From JBEKYD01 sp052148435 (GTDB lineage: Bacteria > Acidobacteriota > Terriglobia > Bryobacterales > Bryobacteraceae), in NCBI GenBank assembly GCA_052148435.1, contig JBKQIF010000098.1, forward strand, positions 119,305-183,304: a stretch of 64,000 nt of DNA. The letters are read 5' to 3'. The position numbers and the translations under genes are program-made. The notes beneath the pieces are model-generated. The model saw nothing but the letters and a program-made list of their open reading frames with translations, was not told where the DNA came from and did no database searches. The stretch's first letter is position 1; each line of letters opens with the position of its first letter. Below, piece by piece: positions 8,042 through 16,341 of the stretch.

Positions 8042-9386
8042 CGGCGTGACTGTACTCGGCCCTGCTGTACCCACTCAGCGCCTCCAGTGCGCGCCGGCAC
8101 ACTTCGGCGTGGCGGGCCTTCTTGTCCCTCCGCAGCCGCTCGCGCGTCGCTTCGTCCAACTGCGGCAGAAGATCGAAAGTGATATTGGCGGGCTGGTAGT
8201 TGCTGCTGTCGGCGGCGGAAATGTAATGTGTCAGAGAGCCTAGCGCGGTCGAGCGCGGCAGCGGGCGCGGCCGCTCGCCCGTGGCCAGCGCCGCCGCGTG
8301 CATCCCGGCCACCAGCCCCGTGGCGATGGCTTCCACGTATCCTTCCACGCCTGATATCTGCCCCGCGAAGAAAACTTCCGGCCGCGCCCGAAGCTGCAGC
8401 GTGTCCGATAGCAGCGCCGGCGCGTTGATGTACGTGTTGCGGTGAATTTGTCCGTAGCGCAGAAATTCGGCGTTGGCGAGCCCCGGTATCAACCGCAGCA
8501 CGCGCCCCTGCTCGCCGAATTTCATGTGGTTCTGAAACCCCACCAGGTTGAAGCTGGATGCCCGCCCCGTCTCCTGCCGGAGCTGCACCACCGCGTACGG
8601 ACGCCTGCCCGTGCGCGGATCCGTCAGCCCCATCGGCTTCATGGGACCGAAACGCAGCGTCTCCCGCCCGCGCCGCGCCAGCTCCTCGATCGGCAGGCAG
8701 GCTTCGAAATACGGCGTGGCGTCTTCGGCGATGTGCGCCGTGGCCGCTTCCGCCGCCAGCACCGCGTCCACGAAGCGCTCATATTGCTCCCGATTGAGCG
8801 GGCAATTCAGATAGTCGGCGGTTCCATCGGTCGATTTGCCGTAGCGCGATTCCCAAAAGGCAATCCCTGTATCCACCGTCTCCGCATCCACAATCGGGCT
8901 GATACTGTCGTAAAAGTACAATCGTTCGGAACCCGTCAGCCGTGCGATGGAGTCCGCCAGCGCGCCGCTGGTCAACGGACCGGACGCCACAATCGCGATC
9001 CCATCGGCCGGCACCTCGCACACTTCCTCCCGCCGCAATTCGATCAGCGGTTCACCAGCGATGGCGTCGGTCACCGCCGCCCCGAACCGTTCCCGGTCCA
9101 CCGTCAGCGCGTGCCCGCCTGGTACCCGCGCCCGCCCGGCCGCCGCGATCAGCAGCGAATCCATGCGCCGCAATTCTTCCTTCAGCAGCCACGGTGCGGT
9201 GGATTCCTGTTCGGATTTGAGCGAGTTGCTGCACACCAGTTCCGCCAGGTTGCCGGTCTGGTGCGCGGGCGTGGGCCTGGCCGGACGCATCTCGTACAAC
9301 ACCGCGCGGCAGCCCCGGCGCGCCACCTGCCAAGCCGCTTCCGCCCCCGCCAGCCCGCCCCCGATGATGATGACCGTTTCGCGCAA
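8034..9386 (-). CDS. trmFO: TrmFO, folate-dependent tRNA (uracil-54) methyltransferase
   Basis: A 450-residue FAD enzyme forming 5-methyluridine at position 54 of tRNA with methylenetetrahydrofolate. Clear motifs: the dinucleotide-binding VIIIGGGLAGAEAAW, the family blocks YEMRP and NLAELVCSNSLKSE, VPGGHALTVDR, and the C-terminal FAGQISGVEGYVEA. The start is probably the TTG at 9386, which places the Rossmann motif near residue 5 as in homologues; the GTG at 9413 lies inside an intergenic palindrome and would add nine unrelated residues. The stop overlaps the recombinase start. Confidence 0.95.
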   Translation of the reverse strand: MRETVIIIGGGLAGAEAAWQVARRGCRAVLYEMRPARPTPAHQTGNLAELVCSNSLKSEQESTAPWLLKEELRRMDSLLIAAAGRARVPGGHALTVDRERFGAAVTDAIAGEPLIELRREEVCEVPADGIAIVASGPLTSGALADSIARLTGSERLYFYDSISPIVDAETVDTGIAFWESRYGKSTDGTADYLNCPLNREQYERFVDAVLAAEAATAHIAEDATPYFEACLPIEELARRGRETLRFGPMKPMGLTDPRTGRRPYAVVQLRQETGRASSFNLVGFQNHMKFGEQGRVLRLIPGLANAEFLRYGQIHRNTYINAPALLSDTLQLRARPEVFFAGQISGVEGYVEAIATGLVAGMHAAALATGERPRPLPRSTALGSLTHYISAADSSNYQPANITFDLLPQLDEATRERLRRDKKARHAEVCRRALEALSGYSRAEYSHADV

Positions 9387-9404
9387 TCCCCACTCACTGT
9401 CTAC

Positions 9405-9517
9405 GTGGCGCACGCACTCCTGCGTGCCGCGTCGAGACTCATCTCGACGCCCGCCGCCCCAAGGCGAACAATCGTCGAGTAGAGACTCGACGCTGCACGC
9501 ACTCCTGCGTGCGCCAC
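9405..9517. repeat. Two inverted copies of a composite palindrome
   Basis: Copy one (9405-9448) and copy two (9473-9517, opposite orientation) share the plan seen at 701-740: head gtggcg, a hairpin with arms of the type gcacgca/tgcgtgc around a short loop, then a second hairpin with arms gtcgaga/tctcgac (copy one) or cgtcgagt/actcgacg (copy two). The bases between them show no gene. They separate trmFO from hemQ, both on the minus strand. Confidence 0.75.
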
Positions 9518-9519
9518 GC

Positions 9520-10362
9520 CTACAAAACCCCGCCCAGCCCCGCCGCCGGCACGCGCAACCCCACGTAGAACGAGCCGAACAGCGCGTACACCGCGCTCAC
9601 TTCGTCGAAGCGCATTTCATAAATCAGCTTCTTGAATACCAGCGGATCTTCGGCGAACAGGTCCACGCCCCACTCCCAATCGTCGAAACCGATCGAGCCG
9701 GTAATGATCTGCCGCACCTCGCCCGCATAGCGCCGGCCCACCAGCCCATGCTCGCTCATCATGCGCTGCCGCTCCGGCATGGTCTCCCGATACCAGTTGG
9801 CCGTCTCGCCCCGCCGCCGGTCCATGGGGTAGAAGCAGATGTATTTCGCCGGCGGAATCTCCGGCCACAAGCGCGTCGCCATGGCGTTGCGCTGCCGCTC
9901 CAGCACTACGGCGATTTCCTTCTTCCACTCGTCCGAATGTGGTTCGATTCCCTTGGCCGCCAGCCCCGCATAGGTCTTCGCCGTGGATTCGTAAAGCCCC
10001 AGCTCCACCACCGAAAGATACGACCCGGTGGGCTCGAGGTAATCGCTCAATTCCAGCCGCGCCAACCCCAGCTCCACCTGCTGCAGCTCTTCAAAGCTGC
10101 GCCGGAAGTGCACCGCGAGCAGGTCCCCCTTGTGGCCCAGCAGCGAATACAGCGCGCTCTGCCGGCCCTCCGCCGGACGCTCCATCTCGCCCAGCCGCGC
10201 CGCCGCCTCGTCCAGGATTTCTGCCTGCGCTGCCGGCGTCAGAGCGCGCCACGCCGCGCGCCGGAATCTCATCATCTGGTGCAGCACGCTGGCCCCCTCC
10301 ATCGTCAGCGGGACGGCGGGCAGCGCCGTTGCGGCAATCTTTTCGGGCGTCATACGTTTCAT
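9520..10362 (-). CDS. hemQ: HemQ, coproheme decarboxylase (chlorite dismutase fold)
   Basis: A 280-residue enzyme converting Fe-coproporphyrin III to haem b, the last step of the coproporphyrin-dependent pathway. Signature segments are TGSYLSVVELGLYE (with the family's reactive Tyr region), ICFYPMDRRR, and the haem-binding run RMMSEHGLVGRRYAGEV followed by TGSIGFDDWEWGVDLFAEDP. The frame is open far upstream, but the ATG at 10362 (MKRMTPEK) gives the usual N-terminus; MTPEK at 10353 is an alternative. It is divergent from the molybdenum oxidoreductase operon. Confidence 0.93.
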   Translation of the reverse strand: MKRMTPEKIAATALPAVPLTMEGASVLHQMMRFRRAAWRALTPAAQAEILDEAAARLGEMERPAEGRQSALYSLLGHKGDLLAVHFRRSFEELQQVELGLARLELSDYLEPTGSYLSVVELGLYESTAKTYAGLAAKGIEPHSDEWKKEIAVVLERQRNAMATRLWPEIPPAKYICFYPMDRRRGETANWYRETMPERQRMMSEHGLVGRRYAGEVRQIITGSIGFDDWEWGVDLFAEDPLVFKKLIYEMRFDEVSAVYALFGSFYVGLRVPAAGLGGVL

Positions 10363-10487
10363 TATAGGGAGCCCCGCGCCGATCTGCGCCGCAGCCCGCC
10401 GCGGTCTTCTGATATATTTGTTTCGAAGCCAAATCGTTCCGCCGAATTCGGTGCGCCCCGCGCGGAGGCGCGAAAGGAAGGTGTTCG

Positions 10488-11138
10488 GTGAAATCGAAGA
10501 AGAAGGACCCCGGCATTCCCGCCGGGCCCAAATCCGGGTTTTCCCGGCGCGGATTTCTCGGCGTCGGGCTGGGGTCGGGCGCGTTGGGCGCCGGCCTGCT
10601 GGAAACACCCGCCATCGCGGAACCGGCCGGAGCCCCAGTCGTCGGCCCCCAAGCCGTTCCCGTTACTCTCAACATCAACGGAAAACCCGTCAACCTCACT
10701 TTGGAGCCGCGCGTTACCCTGCTTGACGCGCTGCGCAACTACATCGGCCTGACCGGCGCCAAGAAAGTTTGCGACCGCGGCACCTGCGGCGCCTGCACCG
10801 TCATGCTCAACGGCAAAATCGTCTATTCTTGCACCGTGCTGGCCATCGACGCCCAGGGCAAGGATATTCAAACCATCGAAGGGCTCGCCGCCCCCGGTGA
10901 GCTTCACCCCGTATCCGCCGCTTTCTGGAATAACGACGCCCAGCAGTGCGGCTACTGCACGCCGGGCTTCGTCATGGCCGCTACCGGGTTTCTCAAAGAG
11001 AATCCCAATCCCACCGACGCCGACGTTCGCCACGGCCTGGGCGGCAATTTCTGCCGCTGCGGCACCTATATGGGCATCCGCAAAGCCGTGCTCGAAGCTG
11101 CCGAAACCCTCAAGAAAGGAGGGACGAGCAATGGCTAA
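10488..11138 (+). CDS. Xanthine dehydrogenase family [2Fe-2S] subunit, Tat-exported
   Basis: A 216-residue small subunit of a molybdenum hydroxylase. A twin-arginine signal (SRRGFLGVGLGSGALGAGLL) at ~19-40 directs the folded complex to the periplasm. The plant-ferredoxin cluster site is CDRGTCGACTVMLNGKIVYSC; the second cluster site is QCGYC plus NFCRCG. Start is the GTG at 10488, preceded by gaaaggaag. It resembles the PaoA (YagT) subunit of periplasmic aldehyde oxidoreductase. Its stop overlaps the next start by eight bases. Confidence 0.94.
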   Translation: MKSKKKDPGIPAGPKSGFSRRGFLGVGLGSGALGAGLLETPAIAEPAGAPVVGPQAVPVTLNINGKPVNLTLEPRVTLLDALRNYIGLTGAKKVCDRGTCGACTVMLNGKIVYSCTVLAIDAQGKDIQTIEGLAAPGELHPVSAAFWNNDAQQCGYCTPGFVMAATGFLKENPNPTDADVRHGLGGNFCRCGTYMGIRKAVLEAAETLKKGGTSNG

Positions 11139-13284
11139 CACCCCCGATTACAGTTGGCCGCCCATGGAAACCCGCCAGGTGATGGGCCAGCCCATCAAGC
11201 GCCTGGACGGCCCCCAGAAATCCGCCGGACGCGCCAAGTATACGTCCGACTTCACCCGCAAGGACCTGCTCTTCGCGGCCTATCAGACCAGCCCTTACGC
11301 CCACGCCCGCGTCACCAAGGTCGATACCGCCCCCGCCGAACGGATGCCCGGCGTCAAGGCCGTCCAGGTCGTCTCGCCCGCGGGAACCGAAGTGCAATGG
11401 GAGGGCACCGAGATCGTTGCCGTCGCCGCCGTAACCGAAGAAATCGCCCAGGAAGCCGCCCGCAACATTAAGGTGGAATACGAAGTCCTGCCCCACCTGG
11501 TGCGCGAGGACGATCTGACCAAGGCCGGCCCACGCGTCAAAGCCGCCGGAGAAAAAGTCGTCGGCGATCCCGATCAGGCTTTCCAGCAGGCCGAAGTGGT
11601 CTCCGACGGTCATTACGGCATCCCCGTCGTAACTCACTGTTGCCTGGAGTCCCACGGTCAGGTGATCGAGTGGCGCGGCGATCGCGTGAACGCCTGGCCT
11701 TCCACCCAGGACGTCACCCGCTATGCCGGCACTCTCGCTCCCAACCTCAAAGTTCCGGTCCCCAACATCAATGTGCAGATGGATTACGTCGGCGGCGGTT
11801 TCGGCAGCAAGTTCGCCCCCGATTCCTGGGGTGAAGTCTGCGCCCGCCTTTCCCAGAAGGCCGGCGGCGCCCCGGTGAAACTCTTCCTCGACCGCGCCAC
11901 CGAGCAGTTGATCGCCGGCAATCGTCCCTCCGCCTACGCCAAAATCAAACTCGGCGGCAAGAAAGACGGCACCATCACCTCTTGGCAGTCCGAATCCTGG
12001 GCCACCGGCGGCGTCACCGGCGGTGGTTCGCCGCCGCTGCCGTACATCCTCGCGAATATACCCAATCAACGGCAGAACCATTCCTCCGTGTCCGTCAATT
12101 GCGGCCCGCAGCGCGCCTGGCGCGCTCCCAACAATCAGCAGGCGTCTTATCTCACCTGCTGCGCCATCGAGGATTTCGCCGCCAAGGCCGCCCTCGATCC
12201 GCTCGAAGTCTTCAAGACCAATATCAACCTCTACGCTCCCGAGGCGCGCCGCGCCACCTACACCTGGCAGCTCGACAAGGCCGCCGAGTTGGCCGAATGG
12301 AAGAAGCTCTGGAAGCTCCGCGGCCAGGGTCAGCCTGGCTCCGTCAAGCGCGGCCTCGGCATCGGCTTCAACGCGTGGGCCGGAATGGGCCACAATAGCC
12401 AGTGCCGCGCCACCATCCACGCCGATGGCTCGGTCGAAATCGAAATCGGCACCCAGGATCTCGGCACCGGAACCCGCACCATCATCACTCAGGTGGCCGC
12501 CGAAACCTTCGGCCTTCCCATCGGCGCCGTCGGCCTCACCATCGGCTCCAATCAACTGCCTCCCGATAGCGCATCCGGCGGTTCCACCACCGTGGGCGGC
12601 GTCTCCGCCTCTACCCGCAAAGCTACCGTCAACGCTCTCGCCAAGCTCTACGAAGTGGCCGCTCCGGCATTGGGTGTGGACCCCGCCCAACTCGAAGCTC
12701 GCGGCGGCAAGATTCAAGTCAAAGGCGGCGGCAAAAGCCTCGCCTGGGCCGAGGCCTGCCGCAAGATCGGCGGCGGCGGCTCCATCTCCGAAACCGGCGC
12801 CAACGATTCGCGCAATCCCGGTGGCTTGATCGCCGCCGGCGCCTCCGGCATCCAGATCGCCGACGTTTCCGTGGACACCGAAACCGGCGTGGTCAAGGTC
12901 AATCGCTACGTCGCCGTGCAGGATTGCGGCCTCATCATCAATCCCCGCCTGGCCGAAAGCCAGGTCTACGGCGCCATCATCATGGGTATTTCCACTGCCC
13001 TTTATGAGCAGCGCGTGATGGATGAGCAGACCGGCAGAATGCTCAACGCCGACATGGAGTTCTATAAACTCGCCGGTATTTCCGATATCGGCGACATCGT
13101 GGTGCACATGGATATCCGGCCGGAAAACGACCGGCGCGGCGTCATCGGATTGGGCGAGCCGCCCGCCGTTTCCATCTGTGCCGCCATCGGCAACGCCGTG
13201 GCCAACGCCATCGGCATCCGCGTGCCGCGCATCCCCATGACTCCCGATCATGTCCTCGATGCACTCGATGGGAGGGCCGTCTAA
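11131..13284 (+). CDS. Xanthine dehydrogenase family molybdopterin-binding subunit
   Basis: The 717-residue catalytic subunit, carrying the molybdopterin-cytosine-dinucleotide cofactor in this family. The aldehyde oxidase hammerhead domain is at ~15-125 (RAKYTSDFTRKDLLFAAYQT). The molybdenum domains follow: VGGGFGSKFAPDSWGE, the conserved RAWRAPNNQQ, the Gln-loop region IGTQDLGTGTRTI, and the C-terminal GLGEPPAVS, whose Glu is the usual catalytic base. No signal peptide is seen, as expected if it is carried out with the Tat-tagged small subunit. Substrate cannot be read from sequence; aldehydes or N-heterocycles are typical. Confidence 0.94.
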   Translation: MANTPDYSWPPMETRQVMGQPIKRLDGPQKSAGRAKYTSDFTRKDLLFAAYQTSPYAHARVTKVDTAPAERMPGVKAVQVVSPAGTEVQWEGTEIVAVAAVTEEIAQEAARNIKVEYEVLPHLVREDDLTKAGPRVKAAGEKVVGDPDQAFQQAEVVSDGHYGIPVVTHCCLESHGQVIEWRGDRVNAWPSTQDVTRYAGTLAPNLKVPVPNINVQMDYVGGGFGSKFAPDSWGEVCARLSQKAGGAPVKLFLDRATEQLIAGNRPSAYAKIKLGGKKDGTITSWQSESWATGGVTGGGSPPLPYILANIPNQRQNHSSVSVNCGPQRAWRAPNNQQASYLTCCAIEDFAAKAALDPLEVFKTNINLYAPEARRATYTWQLDKAAELAEWKKLWKLRGQGQPGSVKRGLGIGFNAWAGMGHNSQCRATIHADGSVEIEIGTQDLGTGTRTIITQVAAETFGLPIGAVGLTIGSNQLPPDSASGGSTTVGGVSASTRKATVNALAKLYEVAAPALGVDPAQLEARGGKIQVKGGGKSLAWAEACRKIGGGGSISETGANDSRNPGGLIAAGASGIQIADVSVDTETGVVKVNRYVAVQDCGLIINPRLAESQVYGAIIMGISTALYEQRVMDEQTGRMLNADMEFYKLAGISDIGDIVVHMDIRPENDRRGVIGLGEPPAVSICAAIGNAVANAIGIRVPRIPMTPDHVLDALDGRAV

Positions 13285-14250
13285 ATGCAGAATTTCGAAT
13301 ACGCCAATCCCACGTCCTTGCAGCAGGCCACCGCGCTGCTGGCTGCCCACTGGGGTGAAGCCGACGTGCTCGCTGGCGGCACCGACCTCATCAGCTTGAT
13401 GAAGGAGGAACGCCACACCCCCAAGCGCGTCGTCAACATCAAGAACATTCCCGACCTGGCCGGAATTCGGAAAACCGGCGCCCTGGTCACCATCGGCGCC
13501 CTGGTCACCATGGACGAACTGGCCAGGAGCGGCGACGTGCCGCACGCACTCGCCATGGCCGCGGCCGGCGTTCCCAGCCCGCAGATCCGCCATATGGGAA
13601 CCGTGGGCGGCGACCTCTGTCAGCGGCCGCGCTGCTGGTATTTTCGCCAGGGCTACGGCTTGCTGGCTACCAAGGACGGCAAGCCGCTCGTCCCCAATGG
13701 GGAAAACCAGTATCACGCCATCTTCGGCGCCGGCCCGGCTTACTTCGTCAGCGCCTCCAGCCTGGGCCCCGCTCTCGTCGCCCTGAACGCGAAAGTCAAG
13801 CTGGTTTCGGCTAAGGGCAGCCGCGAGCTACCGGTCAAGGAGTTTTTCATTGCGCCCAAAGACAATGCCACCCGCGAAATCGCCCTGCGTCCCGATGAGA
13901 TCCTGACCGAAATCATCGTCCCCGACGCTACCCACTCCTCCACCTATGAAGTCCGCCAGCGGGAGGCTCTCGATTGGCCCCTGGCCACGGCGTCCGTTTC
14001 TTTGTCGATGAAAGGCAATATCGTTGCCGCGGCTCGCATCGTGATGGGCCACGTCGCGCCCACTCCCTGGGAATCTCCCGCCGCCGCCAAGGCGCTGGTG
14101 GGCAAACCCGTCAACCAGGAAACCGCCGAGGCCGCCGGCAAAGCCACCGTGGCCGGCGCTCATCCCCTCAGCCATAATGCCTACAAGGTCCAACTGGCAA
14201 AGGTAGCCGTCAAACGCGCGCTGCTCGATGCCGTGCAAGCGAGGGCATAA
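13285..14250 (+). CDS. Xanthine dehydrogenase family FAD-binding subunit
   Basis: A 321-residue medium subunit that passes electrons from the iron-sulfur centres to the acceptor. The FAD-binding motif is AGGTDLISLMK, and TVGGDLCQRPRCWYF marks the family's second flavin segment. An insert after this segment, like the one that holds a [4Fe-4S] cluster in E. coli PaoB, is present, but only two Cys are visible here (DLCQRPRC), so the extra cluster is probably missing. The start follows the previous stop directly. Gene order Fe-S, Mo, FAD differs from E. coli paoABC. Confidence 0.93.
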   Translation: MQNFEYANPTSLQQATALLAAHWGEADVLAGGTDLISLMKEERHTPKRVVNIKNIPDLAGIRKTGALVTIGALVTMDELARSGDVPHALAMAAAGVPSPQIRHMGTVGGDLCQRPRCWYFRQGYGLLATKDGKPLVPNGENQYHAIFGAGPAYFVSASSLGPALVALNAKVKLVSAKGSRELPVKEFFIAPKDNATREIALRPDEILTEIIVPDATHSSTYEVRQREALDWPLATASVSLSMKGNIVAAARIVMGHVAPTPWESPAAAKALVGKPVNQETAEAAGKATVAGAHPLSHNAYKVQLAKVAVKRALLDAVQARA

Positions 14251-14252
14251 CC

Positions 14253-14480
14253 ATGGAACCTATCGGAGAAAGGCCCGGCGTCACCCGCGTCTCCGCCAGA
14301 CGTTGTGAAAAGCTTCGCTGGAAAGGCATGTTCATTGAAGCGCCCTGGGATCCCACCGTGCAGCGTTCCAACGATCAGGCCTTCTGGTGCCAGCATACCT
14401 TCAAGCCCCTCGGCCCCGACGGAAAGTTCGTCGACGAGTTCGAGTGCAGCCCCGCCCGGAAATGCTACGAAGAGCTGTAA
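14253..14480 (+). CDS. Small four-cysteine protein of the oxidoreductase operon, 75 aa
   Basis: Not recognised. The ATG lies two bases after the FAD-subunit stop, so it is almost certainly co-translated with the oxidoreductase. The 75-residue product has Cys in RRCEKL, FWCQHT, FECSP and KCYEEL, and aromatic residues around them, which would suit a small metal-binding or thiol-based accessory or subunit. It has no Tat or Sec signal of its own. Codon usage matches the neighbours. No downstream gene joins the operon; palindromes follow. Confidence 0.7.
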   Translation: MEPIGERPGVTRVSARRCEKLRWKGMFIEAPWDPTVQRSNDQAFWCQHTFKPLGPDGKFVDEFECSPARKCYEEL

Positions 14481-14488
14481 CCATGAGT

Positions 14489-14565
14489 AGACAGGCCTCC
14501 TGGCCTGTCTCTCACAGACTAAAGTCCGTGCCACCGGCAACGGGTAGCACAGGCTTTAGCCTGTG
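14489..14565. repeat. Three palindromes after the oxidoreductase operon
   Basis: Hairpins: agacaggcc/ggcctgtct around tcct (14489-14510, perfect), cacagact/agtccgtg around aa (14513-14530, one mismatch), and cacaggct/agcctgtg around tt (14548-14565, perfect and identical to 4565-4582). They probably act in RNA 3'-end processing or termination, but no T-run is present. Confidence 0.7.
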
Positions 14566-14585
14566 AGGGTTAGACTTTTAGTTAG

Positions 14586-15398
14586 GTGCACTTGCCTTAT
14601 CTATTGCTCTCCTTCTTCCTCTGTGCCCTCGTACTTTCAGCCCAGGAAGATCCCGACGTTCTCCGTGCGCGCATGGAGGTTCAGCGTGTCGAGTCCCTGG
14701 TAACTTCCGGTGTCGCGCCCCCTATCGAGCTCGACAAAGCCCGCGCCGCTCTCGCCGACGCCCAGGACGCCGTCATCCTCCGCCAGAGCGTCTCCCGCCC
14801 CGATCTCACTGAAAAACAAGCCGATGAGTTGATCGCCGCCGCCGGCCGCCTCTTCGATCGCCGCAAGCTCGCCTTCGACGATGCCGAGAAACTCGTCAAA
14901 TCCGACCTCGCGCCCAAACTGTCGCTCGACACTTACTTGCGCGACCTCGAATTCGCCCGCAAACAGTATGACTTGGCCGAAGCCCGAGCCCGTCTGGCCC
15001 GTGAACTGGCGCGCAGTGCCGAAGCCGAAGCCGCCCTGGCCGCCCGCCTCGCCGAATCCCGCCCGCCATCCCCCGACGTGGTCGAGCGTTTCGACGGCAA
15101 CGGCATCTTCACCGACGAAATCTTCCAGCGCACCAATGCCGCCTTCGAGGCCGAGTTCGGCAAGCCGCTGCCCGTTTCCGCCATGGGCCAGACCGAAATC
15201 CACCGCGAGTTGGGCTTCGATCACCGCGGCCGCGTCGATGTGGCCCTCCATCCCGATCAACCCGAAGGCCAGTGGCTCATCCGCTATCTCACCCTCCATC
15301 GCATCCCGTTTTTCGCCTTCCGCGAGGCCCTCCCCGGCAAAGCCACCGGCGCCCACATCCACCTGGGAACCGCCAGCCCTCCTCTAACCGGCCCGTGA
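14586..15398 (+). CDS. Exported hypothetical protein with coiled coil and possible metallopeptidase tail
   Basis: A 270-residue protein starting at a GTG, with signal peptide MHLPYLLLSFFLCALVLSAQ. Residues ~25-155 are charged, Ala-rich and helical, with probable coiled coil. Residues ~185-265 form a separate domain: EIHRELGFDHRGRVDVAL and KATGAHIHLG. The spacing of His and Asp followed by HxH recalls zinc sites of M15-type D,D-carboxypeptidases, so it may act on peptidoglycan, but this is inference from a few residues. The next gene carries a peptidoglycan-binding domain, which fits. Confidence 0.7.
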   Translation: MHLPYLLLSFFLCALVLSAQEDPDVLRARMEVQRVESLVTSGVAPPIELDKARAALADAQDAVILRQSVSRPDLTEKQADELIAAAGRLFDRRKLAFDDAEKLVKSDLAPKLSLDTYLRDLEFARKQYDLAEARARLARELARSAEAEAALAARLAESRPPSPDVVERFDGNGIFTDEIFQRTNAAFEAEFGKPLPVSAMGQTEIHRELGFDHRGRVDVALHPDQPEGQWLIRYLTLHRIPFFAFREALPGKATGAHIHLGTASPPLTGP

Positions 15399-15443
15399 TC
15401 CCGCCCCGAATTGAGCCCCTATGAGAATTGGTACTATAGAAAG

Positions 15444-15986
15444 ATGGTTAAACCGGCTCTCATCTGCTGCCCCGTCGCGGCTTTGATGACCGTCCTGGCG
15501 TGGTCGGCTGCCCCGGCGCCGCAACCGCAGAAGAAGACCGTCGCGCCCAAGGCGCCCACGACGCAGGTAAAGAACGTAGCTCACAAAGCGCCCACAACGC
15601 AGGCAAGAACCGCAGTTTCAGCCCACAAAACTACCGCCAAGGCTGCCTCAAGAACCGGCGCCAGCCGCCAGATCGCTCACCGCGCCGGGACCAGACAGGT
15701 TCACACCGCGACCGCGTGGCATCCGCGCCAGGTGGCGCCCTCCCCGGAACGCTACAAAGAAATTCAGGATGCATTGGTCTCCCGCGGTTACCTTCAGCCC
15801 GAACAGGCCAACGGCGCCTGGGACCAGAATTCGGTGGATGCCCTCAAGCGCTTCCAAGCCGAGCAGAAACTGGAATCCTCCGGAAAAGTCAATTCTCTCT
15901 CTTTGATCGCCCTCGGCCTAGGCCCCAAGCACGATAACCTCCCTGCCAAACCCGTGGCCGATCCGGGCCCTCTCCAGATTCAGTAA
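15444..15986 (+). CDS. Exported protein with C-terminal peptidoglycan-binding domain
   Basis: A 180-residue protein. The ATG at 15444 gives a signal peptide (MVKPALICCPVAALMTVLAW), so the 11 in-frame codons upstream are rejected. Residues ~30-110 are a basic, low-complexity Ala/Lys/Thr/His region with an internal near-repeat (KAPTTQVKNVAHKAPTTQAR). Residues ~110-165 match the PG_binding_1 fold: IQDALVSRGYLQPEQANGAW followed by DALKRFQAEQKL. It probably anchors at the cell wall; no catalytic domain is present. Confidence 0.8.
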   Translation: MVKPALICCPVAALMTVLAWSAAPAPQPQKKTVAPKAPTTQVKNVAHKAPTTQARTAVSAHKTTAKAASRTGASRQIAHRAGTRQVHTATAWHPRQVAPSPERYKEIQDALVSRGYLQPEQANGAWDQNSVDALKRFQAEQKLESSGKVNSLSLIALGLGPKHDNLPAKPVADPGPLQIQ

Positions 15987-16341
15987 CTCCTTCCAGCGGT
16001 CACCGAATCAGCCGGTCAGTATCTTCTTTGTTTACATCGCCGCAGGGGGTGAGGCGCACCGGGCTATCCCTATCGCCATGCTATTTCTCTAAGTGGGGCA
16101 GACCCTTGGTCTGCTCGGGTATGCACAAATATGCACAAATATGCACAACGCCGCCAGATCGGTTCGCCTCGCACGGAAATTGCCAAGCGAACCCAATAAC
16201 TTACTGAAAATAAAGGAACGGGAGAATTGAGCGAACCCAATTGCCTCAGGAAGGTGAGCGCGCCGCACACCGTCCGCAGCCGAAGGCGGCCCGCATGGCC
16301 GATGACTGTCGGCGCCGCACCGCTGCCTAAAATGGAAGAGC
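15987..16341. other. 355-base non-coding stretch with short repeats
   Basis: No convincing gene. It holds a perfect hairpin gcagacc/ggtctgc around ctt (16098-16114) with head gtggg, three tandem copies of the 10-mer atgcacaaat (16121-16148, last one partial), and two copies of gcgaacccaat (near 16188 and 16232). A possible -10-like taaaat lies just ahead of the hrpB start. Confidence 0.6.
16121..16148. repeat. 10-bp tandem repeat, ~2.8 copies
   Basis: The unit atgcacaaat occurs at 16121, 16131 and 16141 (last copy eight bases). It is AT-richer than the surroundings and could expand or contract. It lies directly after a palindrome of the dispersed family. Confidence 0.85.

Noticed and set aside
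10897..11130. Upstream extension of the molybdopterin-subunit frame
   Set aside because: It overlaps the iron-sulfur subunit in another frame and encodes a low-complexity Pro/Ala sequence; the ATG at 11131 fits the family.
13480..13515. Apparent 18-bp tandem duplication inside the FAD subunit gene
   Set aside because: The protein segment GALVTIGALVTM fits the family alignment there, so the nucleotide repeat is probably coincidence in conserved sequence.
11110..13716. 868-codon antisense frame over the molybdenum oxidoreductase genes
   Set aside because: It is a Gly/Asp/Ala-rich mirror of GC-rich codons on the plus strand with no domain; the plus-strand genes are unmistakable.
16121..16148. 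Possible CRISPR or iteron array
   Set aside because: Repeats are only 10 bp, directly tandem and without spacers; no cas or replication gene is near.
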